10,851 bases of DNA from Methanosphaera sp. rholeuAM130. Its GTDB lineage: Archaea; Methanobacteriota; Methanobacteria; Methanobacteriales; Methanobacteriaceae. The notes beneath the pieces are model-generated. The model was not told where the DNA came from, did no database searches, and saw nothing but the letters and a program-made list of their open reading frames with translations. The DNA lies in assembly GCA_003266065.1 (NCBI GenBank), contig MUZY01000231.1, forward strand, positions 1-10,851, read 5' to 3'. This document shows, piece after piece, positions 1 through 6,642 of the stretch (position 1 is its first letter; every line of letters begins with the position of its first letter). The position numbers and the translations under genes are program-made.

Positions 1-29
1 AAATATAATTATGTCAAGTACTCTCGTTT

Positions 30-38
30 AAAAAAAAA
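30..38 (-). terminator. Poly-T transcript end downstream of ALP1
   Basis: Read on the minus strand, a run of nine T begins 16 bases after the ALP1 stop codon (TAA at 54-56). I see no convincing hairpin before it. Oligo-T tracts alone can terminate archaeal RNA polymerase, so this is a plausible end of the ALP1 transcript. The remaining bases at 1-29 hold nothing I can assign. Confidence 0.5.
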
Positions 39-53
39 GGGAGTTGAAGGTGG

Positions 54-3000
54 TTAAGCAGTAACCACTAATATATCTTTAAAGTCTACTCTTGCACCGG
101 TCAATCTGTTGTTTCCACTGTAGGTAACTGTAATTGTGTTGTTTCCTATGAGTGATTTTGTGATTGGTATCTTAATGGTAACTATGCCGTCTTTTGGAAC
201 AGCCACTATTGGGTTTCCATTAGCATCCTTAACTGTCACGCCTTTAATCTTAAGTGACACTTTACCGGATACCGCATTATGTGTAAGAGATTCGTTTGTG
301 ATACGTACTTTCATTGTAACGTTCTGACCAACTTTTGCCTTTGTTTTGTTTAGCTGGATAACTGTTTTCATTGGATATACATCAAATGCACGTTCAGCTC
401 TCACTGCTGTCAAGGTATCTGTACCACCATATACAAATTGAACTACGTGTTTTTGGAATTGACTGTAACCGACTGGTATGACATAGTCATATGTGGCTAT
501 ACCGTTTACGATGTTGGTTGTTCCAATGGAGAGTCCATTGATTTTTACGGCTACCTTTCCGCTTTTCAAGGCTTTACCGTTTTGCGTGAATTTTGCCTTG
601 AAAGTAATAGGTGAACCTATCGTTGCGTTTGAGTAGTATACTGATGCGACTACCGTGTCTTGAACTCCCAATATGGTTGAAACGTTGGTTTCTGCAAACT
701 GGTCGTTTCCGTAATATTTTATTACGAGTGGGATTGTCGTGATTGGGCTGTTTGCGGGTATTTTGTATGAATAATTTGCTTTTCCATCGGTTAACGTTTT
801 TGTTGCAATTGTCGTGCCGTTCAATATGAAGTCCACCTTACCGTTCATGTTATTTCCAAGGATGTCCTTGACTGTCGCATTCATCTGTACGGTTGAACCT
901 GGTGTTCCAAGTACTTTATTTGCAGTTATCACGGTTTTCGTCTGGTTTTTGGTAATCGTTGCCGTTGCACGTGCAGTTGAGTTCTGGAAGTTTGTACCGC
1001 CCATAACCACGATGATGTCATAGTTTGCGGCTCTCCAGTAAGTAGGTATGGTGTAGGTTATTGTTGCCTTGCCATCAGTAATCTTACTTTTTCCTATTGT
1101 GGTATCTCCCAGTCTGAATGTTGCCGTTACGTTTGAGACGTCTTTTGTTCTTGAACTCATGTATGCAACCAGCGTGATTTTTCCGCCAACCTGTCCATCA
1201 ACGTTTTTGGCACTACATTTTATCGGGTACAGGTAGTTGTTTTGAATCAGTGCTTTTGATTCATTTTTAACTGCCTTGTCACCGAATGTCTTGTTTCCCT
1301 GTAATGAATTGTTGGTTACGTTGTTCTGCACACTGTCATAGTCAATGTATACCGGCCACTGGGCATTTGTTTTGATTGTATTGGCAGTTACTGAGTTGTT
1401 GTGTGACTTTCTGCTTAAGAATACTCCCTGATCTCCTGCCGGAATGGAATCAGCGTGAGCATATCCTACAATTGTACCATATTCCTTCTGGGTTATATCG
1501 AATATGTTTCCCTTAATGGTGTTGTGGGTGGATGCTTCACTTGCCACACCGTACGGCTGTGTACCTTTTACCTTGAACGTGTTGTTTTCTATCGTATTGT
1601 AGTGTGTGTGATATAATTCAATTGTATATGTTGCAGCACCTTTGGCTGTAATGTTGTTGTTTGTAAGCGTTAAGTTTCTGCATGATTCGAATACTACGCC
1701 ATATCCATAGTCTGCATAGTATCTATTGCTTTTTCTTGGAGTAATCGTGATGGTGTTCTGATCAACCACAGTATTGACGCTGTTTAATCCTGCAATGAAT
1801 CCTTCGGTACAGTATCCACCGAGCACTTTAACTGTATTTTTTCTAAATGTGTTGTTTGATGCGTTGTGTGTTAGTATTGACTGACCCCATGGTGCACCCA
1901 ATACTCCCATACCATAGGAGTATGGTCCGTAGCTGTCTATGTATACCTGGTTGTATGTTACGTTGTTTTCATGGCTGTCGAAGTATATGTCTATACCGAC
2001 AATACTGTTTTTGCATTCTTCCGTAGGTCTTGTATAACCGGTAAATTCGGATTTGGTATTGATGACGTTGCGGTCTATTGAGTTTAATGATGAATATACC
2101 AGAACAATTCCATGGTTATGCAGTATCTCTTTGATGGTTCCTATTTTTTCGTTGAACATTATTTCATCGTAGTATTCATAGGGTCTACCGCTTTGGTTAA
2201 TGAATATGCTGTTGTTTTTAATCACATTCAGGTCGGATGAATATACGAAGATACCGTTATTTACCAGGTTTCCGCTGGTATTAATCTTACAGTTCGTAAT
2301 GGTGTTACCTGATGATACGTATAGGAATATTCCGAAGCTTTCCGTATTGTCAAAGTTTTTGATGGTAACGTTTGTTATGTTACAGTTGTTTACTTCTAAC
2401 AATTCAAGTCCGTGTCTGTTGAGTCTATCTGCTTTGACATTGTTTATTCTAATGTCCTTTACTGTTGATGAGTCGGCATCTTCCAGTAATGTTAATGTTC
2501 CCGTGTTGATAACACAGTTTTGACCTACAACATGAACTTTTTGTGGGAATTGGAAATCCTTGTTGTTGAATGTACCTTTTAGAATTACGGTATCGTTTTT
2601 GCTGATTTTTGAATTTGCTATACCTTCTTCGTCAAAGTATTGCACATAGTTTGAATCAGTAATTACAAACGTCTTGTTTGATTCAGGAAGGTCAGCTGAT
2701 GAACCTATAATTGGTGCCAGATATGCTTTTTCCAATCCTTTACCGTTTTTTGATGACAGTACGTTAGATTCGTCTACCGTTACAAATGATTCGTCTTTGC
2801 TTCTTGCTCCGGCTTCTGAAAAGTCAATTGCATAAGGGGCACTTGAACTGATTACATTGTTTTTGACGGTAATGTAGTTTACCTTCTTGCTCGACGACTG
2901 CTTTTTGAAGTAAATACCCGTCTTTCCGCTTGTGATGTTGTTTTTTCGAATATTTATGTTCTTATGGTTACCTTTTGCATAAATACCGTATCCTTCCGTT

Positions 3001-4193
3001 GATAGGATATAGTTGTTTGTAATGTTCACGTTACTTGAACCGATGATTATTCCTGCTCCGCTATTGGAGTATATCCTATTGTTTTCCAGTACAACATCCG
3101 GACCGCCTGTTTCAATACCTACTGTTGAGAAGTTTACTCTAACTTCGTTGTTTTTAACGATAGCTCCCTCACATGCGTATATACCTTGAGCCGTAGCGTT
3201 TACTTTGTTGTACGTGATGGTATTGTTTTTGAAGTCCTGTGTGGATATGCCACGATATCCCTGATTTACCGTGTTGTTGTGGATAATGTTGTTTTTACCC
3301 ATAACCTGTATGGTATAACTCCATGACGTGTTTCCACCGGTTACGTAGTTATGGTCAATAACGTTGTTGTCGCAGTATCCACCACGGAATAAACCTGAAC
3401 CGTATGCACTGAAGTAAATACCGTTTGCACGGTCACTTGATACCGTGTTGTTAACGATGTAGTTGTAGTAACAGTTACCCATAGGCAGTGCCGTATGTGT
3501 ACGGTTGTAGTTTGAATCCCCAATATCAACTACACCTGCTGTTTGGGTTGTTTTAATGGTGTTGTTGATTATGGTACTTTCGTTCATCTCATCACAGGCT
3601 ATTGCAAATGCGAATACACCATGAACGTGAATCGTGTTGTTTGCAATGTAAATGTTTTTTGTGATGTTTGTGTAGATACCCGTACCGTATGGGTTGTTGT
3701 TGTGTATAGTAAGGTTATGCACTTGACTTCCCTGGGAATTCAATCCCTGAACGTTCACTGAACAGTTGTATAGTTTAGCTGTTCTTCCAATACTGGTAAT
3801 TGTCACGTTTTTCTTGTCTATGGTAAAGTTAACATCTTTAAACTCGCCTTGTAGGTCAAGAATATCTCCAGCCATTACTTGACCGCTGCTGATTGTTTGA
3901 TTGGTTTTTGGATCTTTTGTAAAGTAATTGTTGTAATTCTTTGATGTTATAACACTTACCACAGGGGCTTGTTTTTTGTTCTTATCTTCCGAATTGCTAA
4001 TTTTATTGGAGTCGGCGTTTGTCTGCATATCCGTATTTTCGGATATTTGAGCTGTATCTGTAGCTAAATTACTTTCCTGTACATCAATTGTGTCTTGAGT
4101 ATCACAGGTTGTGTCGTCGCTTGCAGATACGGCTGTGACGCTAAGCATGAATAATATTACCGTTACCAATAAAAATTTATTAATGCTTTTCAT
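54..4193 (-). CDS. Adhesin-like protein ALP1: double beta-helix plus four Ig-like repeats
   Basis: This 1379-residue exported protein is predicted to act at the cell surface in adhesion or cell contact; its ligand is unknown. Residues 1-25 form a signal peptide (K2, K6, a hydrophobic core, then AVSA before SDD). Residues 26-78 are an acidic, Ser/Thr/Asn-rich linker. Two right-handed parallel beta-helix modules follow, at about 79-485 and 507-985. Each starts with a similar cap (V-I-T-x-x-N-Y-x-x-Y-F, then a G-x-F strand) and continues with NosD-like rungs marked by N-N-T/N-N-x-I steps. Four Ig-like repeats at about 992-1080, 1085-1176, 1180-1273 and 1277-1378 share a Y-x-G-[NT]-x-x-[FL]-like motif near their ends. 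The chain stops at ILVVTA with no transmembrane helix, sorting motif or recognisable pseudomurein-binding repeat. ATG 4191-4193 is preceded by AGGTGA (4198-4203) four bases upstream, which supports this start. There are many Asn-X-Ser/Thr sites. The family call is firm; the adhesin role is by analogy with methanogen adhesin-like proteins. Confidence 0.88.
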   Translation of the reverse strand: MKSINKFLLVTVILFMLSVTAVSASDDTTCDTQDTIDVQESNLATDTAQISENTDMQTNADSNKISNSEDKNKKQAPVVSVITSKNYNNYFTKDPKTNQTISSGQVMAGDILDLQGEFKDVNFTIDKKNVTITSIGRTAKLYNCSVNVQGLNSQGSQVHNLTIHNNNPYGTGIYTNITKNIYIANNTIHVHGVFAFAIACDEMNESTIINNTIKTTQTAGVVDIGDSNYNRTHTALPMGNCYYNYIVNNTVSSDRANGIYFSAYGSGLFRGGYCDNNVIDHNYVTGGNTSWSYTIQVMGKNNIIHNNTVNQGYRGISTQDFKNNTITYNKVNATAQGIYACEGAIVKNNEVRVNFSTVGIETGGPDVVLENNRIYSNSGAGIIIGSSNVNITNNYILSTEGYGIYAKGNHKNINIRKNNITSGKTGIYFKKQSSSKKVNYITVKNNVISSSAPYAIDFSEAGARSKDESFVTVDESNVLSSKNGKGLEKAYLAPIIGSSADLPESNKTFVITDSNYVQYFDEEGIANSKISKNDTVILKGTFNNKDFQFPQKVHVVGQNCVINTGTLTLLEDADSSTVKDIRINNVKADRLNRHGLELLEVNNCNITNVTIKNFDNTESFGIFLYVSSGNTITNCKINTSGNLVNNGIFVYSSDLNVIKNNSIFINQSGRPYEYYDEIMFNEKIGTIKEILHNHGIVLVYSSLNSIDRNVINTKSEFTGYTRPTEECKNSIVGIDIYFDSHENNVTYNQVYIDSYGPYSYGMGVLGAPWGQSILTHNASNNTFRKNTVKVLGGYCTEGFIAGLNSVNTVVDQNTITITPRKSNRYYADYGYGVVFESCRNLTLTNNNITAKGAATYTIELYHTHYNTIENNTFKVKGTQPYGVASEASTHNTIKGNIFDITQKEYGTIVGYAHADSIPAGDQGVFLSRKSHNNSVTANTIKTNAQWPVYIDYDSVQNNVTNNSLQGNKTFGDKAVKNESKALIQNNYLYPIKCSAKNVDGQVGGKITLVAYMSSRTKDVSNVTATFRLGDTTIGKSKITDGKATITYTIPTYWRAANYDIIVVMGGTNFQNSTARATATITKNQTKTVITANKVLGTPGSTVQMNATVKDILGNNMNGKVDFILNGTTIATKTLTDGKANYSYKIPANSPITTIPLVIKYYGNDQFAETNVSTILGVQDTVVASVYYSNATIGSPITFKAKFTQNGKALKSGKVAVKINGLSIGTTNIVNGIATYDYVIPVGYSQFQKHVVQFVYGGTDTLTAVRAERAFDVYPMKTVIQLNKTKAKVGQNVTMKVRITNESLTHNAVSGKVSLKIKGVTVKDANGNPIVAVPKDGIVTIKIPITKSLIGNNTITVTYSGNNRLTGARVDFKDILVVTA

Positions 4194-4260
4194 ATTTTCA
4201 CCTGCATATAATTTTCTTGGATTATTATTTTTTTATTATTATCCAAAGAATACTATTATG

Positions 4261-4304
4261 TTTATAAAAAATGATTATTAAACTTTAAGTTTAGTTTTAT
4301 AAAA
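4261..4304 (-). promoter_or_regulatory. Candidate promoter of ALP1
   Basis: Two TATA-like boxes face ALP1: TTTATAAA at 4261-4268 and TTTTATAAAA at 4295-4304. With the usual archaeal spacing of about 25 bases, transcription would start near 4237 or near 4270, giving leaders of roughly 45 or 75 bases. The farther box has a purine-rich AAAAAT element just upstream on the minus strand, resembling a BRE. A dyad AACTT-T-AAGTT lies between the boxes (4281-4291). I cannot decide which box is used. The rest of the 272-base gap (4194-4465) is AT-rich with only weak inverted repeats: GATATT/AATATC at 4342-4359 and TTGGAT/ATCCAA at 4217-4246. Confidence 0.4.
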
Positions 4305-4417
4305 TATTTTTTAATGGATATTTAATTTTTATAGATTTTTCGATATTTTTATCAATATCAGAAATTATTAATTATATCAAGGTAATTTCGCTTTCAGAAG
4401 AGTAACTAAAACGATAT

Positions 4418-4462
4418 AAAAAATAGGGATTATCTGGAGTTCAATTCTAATTCTTAAAAAAA
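4418..4462 (-). terminator. T-tract transcript end of the membrane cluster
   Basis: On the minus strand, a T7 run (4456-4462) begins three bases after the stop codon of the 56-residue gene, and a T6 run follows at 4418-4423. There is no strong hairpin. This fits an archaeal U-tract terminator that separates the membrane-protein cluster from ALP1 downstream on the same strand. Confidence 0.4.
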
Positions 4463-4465
4463 TGT

Positions 4466-4636
4466 TTAAAGGTAGATACTTTGAATCGTGGATAAATATT
4501 TGAATAGATTTATTAGAACACTTAAAATAACTATAATAAACGCTATTATCAATATTCTTTTAATGATTTTCTTTTCCTTTAAAAGATATTTCGGATCTTT
4601 TTTCAATCCTTTAGGTGCCCTTAATGTATTTTTCAT
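4466..4636 (-). CDS. Small single-pass membrane protein, 56 residues
   Basis: I do not recognise this gene; it is described from sequence alone. The frame runs ATG (4634-4636) to TAA (4466-4468). Residues 1-27 are strongly basic (a Lys/Arg-rich stretch including LKKDPKYLL and EKKIIKR). Residues 28-46 are a hydrophobic helix rich in Ile, Leu and Val, followed by a short polar tail. The positive-inside rule predicts a cytoplasmic N-terminus and one membrane helix. A ribosome binding site AAGTGA (4646-4651) lies about nine bases before the ATG. It follows the DUF2149 gene after 52 bases that contain a terminator-like hairpin, so it may be expressed at a lower or separately set level. By position it may be an accessory subunit of the ExbB/ExbD-like complex, but that is inference. 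The TM prediction, ribosome binding site and lack of another explanation support a real gene. Confidence 0.62.
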   Translation of the reverse strand: MKNTLRAPKGLKKDPKYLLKEKKIIKRILIIAFIIVILSVLINLFKYLSTIQSIYL

Positions 4637-4650
4637 ATTATATCACTTGT

Positions 4651-4686
4651 AAAAAAAGGTTAGTAGACATGAGTTTACTCATATCT
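4651..4686 (-). terminator. Hairpin plus T7 between DUF2149 and the small gene
   Basis: Two bases after the DUF2149 stop codon, the minus-strand transcript can form a stem of about nine pairs. The core arms ATGAGT/ACTCAT (4669-4674 and 4677-4682) extend outward through a G-U pair to AGA/TCT, closing a tight loop. A T7 tract follows at 4651-4657 after a seven-base gap. This looks like an intrinsic terminator or attenuator inside the cluster. The gap between stem and T-run is longer than in the bacterial consensus, so partial termination is more likely than a full stop. Confidence 0.5.
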
Positions 4687-4688
4687 AT

Positions 4689-5054
4689 TTACATTGCATA
4701 TATCAGAGGCGATAGAAGATCTTCCTGAACCACTACCATCTTTCCTGTCTTAGGATCCTGATAGGTAGTACCCATTTTCTGATAACCAGAACCTGAACTG
4801 GTAATGTTTTCCGGAGTTTGGTTTAACTCCTGGTAATTTTCATCAAGTTCAACCATCTGCTTTGCAGCTTCAACCGCACTTTGTTTTTGTTCCTGAGTCA
4901 TATCACTGAACATGATAGTTTCCAGACCTGTGGACATTATTGCAAATATCATGAATCCCACAGCCAGTACCAGCATAACGTCTGTCATGTTAACAATTGA
5001 CGCCATCGGATCGTTATCCTCTTCATGATGAATATCTCTGCGTTTGAGTGACAT
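4689..5054 (-). CDS. DUF2149 protein, ExbD/TolR/MotB-like ion-motor subunit
   Basis: This 121-residue protein is predicted to be the single-pass partner of the ExbB-like channel next to it. Residues 1-16 are a charged cytoplasmic tail with an N-D-P-M-A entry. Residues 19-42 form the only membrane helix, T-D-V-M-L-V-L-A-V-G-F-M-I. Asp25 sits where E. coli ExbD has its essential Asp25 (there I-D-V-M-L-V-L-L-I-I-F-M), with the same V-M-L-V-L run after it, which argues for homology and for ion-translocating function. Residues 50-121 are a short external region with a Gln/Glu-rich, possibly helical part (52-80), then a G-K-M-V-V-V-Q-E strand. It is about the size of ExbD (roughly 140 residues), but the C-terminal domain is unlike a typical ExbD periplasmic domain. 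The ATG is two bases after the ExbB-like stop, and its GAGGTG site overlaps that stop, so the two are translationally coupled. Family call firm; function inferred. Confidence 0.85.
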   Translation of the reverse strand: MSLKRRDIHHEEDNDPMASIVNMTDVMLVLAVGFMIFAIMSTGLETIMFSDMTQEQKQSAVEAAKQMVELDENYQELNQTPENITSSGSGYQKMGTTYQDPKTGKMVVVQEDLLSPLIYAM

Positions 5055-5056
5055 GT

Positions 5057-5695
5057 TTACACCTCGAGAATAACTTCTGCAATATCGTATAACGCTGAGA
5101 TTTCCTCATCATACCATCGTCTACGTATTTTGGATACAACGTAACAAATGTTTGCGGCAGCCAGACCTGCCGTGGTGGTGTTGAATGCAGTCGTTAGACT
5201 TGTCGTCAATGTTTGCATATCTCCAGCACCGAGTGCCGCTAAACCCGGACCCATAGGTATGATGGTACCGAGTAAACCACATGCCGCACCAACTTTTGCT
5301 ACAATATCCACTTTTTCTAATGATTTTGATATTTTAAATTCTTGTTCTTCGATTAGGCTTCTAGCAATTGTTTCACGTGTTTTCTTGCCGTATAAATTTT
5401 TGTCTAATTTTGCAATTGAACATAACAATTCTTTATCATTGATGGTTAGATTTGAATGATTAATTACTTGACATATTTGATCAGGATTTATACATGAGGA
5501 TATGTTTCTGATTAGAATGTCCTTTTTCTGTCCATCCAATTGCCTTCTTCCCGTATATTCTGCAAGTATGGAACCTATTTCATATACAGCAAAAATTATG
5601 AATATCACTAGTAATATCATAACAGGTATAAGTAAACTTTGGGCTATAACGTTCAATATACCTGATAATGCTTCTCCCCCTGGAATCGTCGCCAT
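5057..5695 (-). CDS. MotA/TolQ/ExbB-family proton channel protein
   Basis: This 212-residue integral membrane protein should form the ion-conducting stator ring that couples the proton or sodium gradient to work on a partner protein. Membrane helices are visible at about 17-40, 132-156 and 168-188. The cytoplasmic part (about 45-125) lies between helices 1 and 2, as in ExbB/TolQ. The family core is clear: K-V-G-A-A-C-G-L-L-G-T-I-I-P-M-G (134-149), then T-A-F-N-T-T-T-A-G-L-A-A-A (169-181), with the conserved Thr residues of the channel. A basic R-R-R-W follows helix 3. Length is close to ExbB and TolQ. The ATG has AGGAG (5705-5709) nine bases upstream and starts 21 bases after the DUF2162 stop, so it belongs to the same transcript; the ExbD-like gene follows after two bases. 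The partner that uses the energy is not identified: no TonB-, TolA- or PomB-like gene is in the window. Confidence 0.9.
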   Translation of the reverse strand: MATIPGGEALSGILNVIAQSLLIPVMILLVIFIIFAVYEIGSILAEYTGRRQLDGQKKDILIRNISSCINPDQICQVINHSNLTINDKELLCSIAKLDKNLYGKKTRETIARSLIEEQEFKISKSLEKVDIVAKVGAACGLLGTIIPMGPGLAALGAGDMQTLTTSLTTAFNTTTAGLAAANICYVVSKIRRRWYDEEISALYDIAEVILEV

Positions 5696-5716
5696 ATTAC
5701 TTTTCTCCTATGATTG

Positions 5717-6418
5717 TTAATATTTTAGGAAGGAACTAGTCTTTCTAGCCATTATTCCTCCAATTATCATTAATATTAATCCTCCAACTACAACAGCTAA
5801 TGTGCCTGATAAACTAGCAAGTTCTATGCTACTTCCCTCGGACACATAAACCATATTCGGCAGTATCAGGATACATAACAAGAAGTATAATCCCATAAAT
5901 ACCATGAAGTTGCCTAACACTATAGGATACGGTTTGTCAATTTTTGAGACTATCTTTGTAGATAGGAAGTATGTTATTGCCATAACTATCACCAAAGCTA
6001 CAGAGGATAATGAACCTAATGCAACTGTTGATACACCCGCAACAGGTGCAATCATGATAACAGATGCAAGAATAGCTCCAAAACAACAAGGACATGGTGC
6101 TACCATGGCCATACATGTTGCACTCCCACTATTTTTTCCCGTAACTTTCCAATCGTAAATGGTTTTGAATCCGGTTATTAATATTATAACTGCAATAACA
6201 GCAAATATTGCAGAACTATAACCATATACGATCTGATAAATCTGGTCTGTAAATGGTTGGCAGATATATGATAGAATTATAAGTCCAATTCCATAAGCAA
6301 CTAAAATATATATAGCAGTTTTTCTCTTAATTCCAGAAAATCCAAGGGCTAATCCAATCTTTACTCCGAATATCAGAACCGCTAGCAATATCCCGTATTG
6401 TAAGAATTCTTCAAACAT
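5717..6418 (-). CDS. DUF2162 predicted transporter, multi-pass membrane protein
   Basis: This 233-residue protein is almost entirely hydrophobic, with six to seven membrane helices at about 8-28, 35-53, 67-84, 108-127, 130-151, 168-187 and 203-223. It resembles the DUF2162 family of predicted transporters, which I associate with ExbB-like and DUF2149 genes in methanogens. Its striking motif is C102-M-A-M-V-A-P-C109-P-C111-C112-F-G-A at the mouth of helix 4: four cysteines and two methionines in eleven residues, able to bind a soft metal or do thiol chemistry. The P-C-P-C-C-F-G context recalls the helix-entry Pro-Cys of DsbD/CcdA-type and LysE-like transporters, but that is only resemblance. 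It is first in the cluster, with GGAGGG (6427-6432) eight bases before the ATG. Substrate unknown; metal or metallo-cofactor handling is one possibility. Confidence 0.8.
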   Translation of the reverse strand: MFEEFLQYGILLAVLIFGVKIGLALGFSGIKRKTAIYILVAYGIGLIILSYICQPFTDQIYQIVYGYSSAIFAVIAVIILITGFKTIYDWKVTGKNSGSATCMAMVAPCPCCFGAILASVIMIAPVAGVSTVALGSLSSVALVIVMAITYFLSTKIVSKIDKPYPIVLGNFMVFMGLYFLLCILILPNMVYVSEGSSIELASLSGTLAVVVGGLILMIIGGIMARKTSSFLKY

Positions 6419-6479
6419 ATATTTGTCCCTCCATATTTCTATTTAATAAACTATAATTTCATCATTAAAAAATTATGAA

Positions 6480-6489
6480 TTTATATAAG
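6480..6489 (-). promoter_or_regulatory. TATA box of the DUF2162-ExbB-DUF2149 cluster
   Basis: The minus strand reads CTTATATAAA here, close to the archaeal TATA consensus. Standard spacing puts the transcription start near 6458, a leader of about 40 bases that includes the GGAGGG site of the DUF2162 gene. It is the best match on this strand in the divergent region 6419-6707. Confidence 0.5.
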
Positions 6490-6608
6490 AATATTTTTAT
6501 TTGTCCTTATTAATAATATTTTTATAAATAAAATTATTCCGTGATTTTTTTTTAAAAAAGATTTGATTTTATATTAAAACATTTCTTATTTTTTTTGTTA
6601 ATACAAAA

Positions 6609-6619
6609 AAAAATATATA
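6609..6619 (+). promoter_or_regulatory. TATA box of ALP2
   Basis: An A-rich run leading into AAATATATAG resembles a BRE/TATA pair on the plus strand. Spacing of about 25 bases places transcription start near 6640-6645, at or next to an ATG at 6643. The ALP2 leader would then be about 65 bases. The stretch 6490-6608 between the two divergent promoters is very AT-rich, with long T- and A-runs and no gene. Confidence 0.45.
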
Positions 6620-6642
6620 GTTATTCGATTATAATAAATACC

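Noticed and set aside
2200..2523. 107-codon plus-strand frame inside ALP1
   Set aside because: It is the reverse strand of Asn/Ile-rich beta-helix repeats, which read as hydrophobic frames on the other strand. There is no ribosome binding site, and ALP1 is clearly the real gene.
3341..3529. 62-codon minus-strand frame inside ALP1 in another phase
   Set aside because: Low-complexity Thr/Val sequence from out-of-phase reading of the repeats; fully inside ALP1.
1230..3960. Periodic GTTGTT on the plus strand considered as a DNA repeat or CRISPR-like array
   Set aside because: The period matches beta-helix rungs and the motif is the complement of Asn-Asn codons. Units are not identical and there is no spacer/repeat pattern.
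4217..4246. TTGGAT/ATCCAA inverted repeat in the ALP1 leader as a terminator or operator
   Set aside because: Only six pairs flanking an A/T-only loop region; expected by chance in such AT-rich DNA, so kept only as a remark.
5148..5720. Plus-strand frames opposite the ExbB-like gene
   Set aside because: They mirror a well-supported conserved gene and have no ribosome binding site or recognisable domain.
6500..6610. Long A- and T-runs between the divergent promoters as an origin or attachment site
   Set aside because: No repeated origin boxes, no flanking direct repeats and no Orc1/Cdc6 or integrase gene nearby; ordinary AT-rich intergenic DNA.
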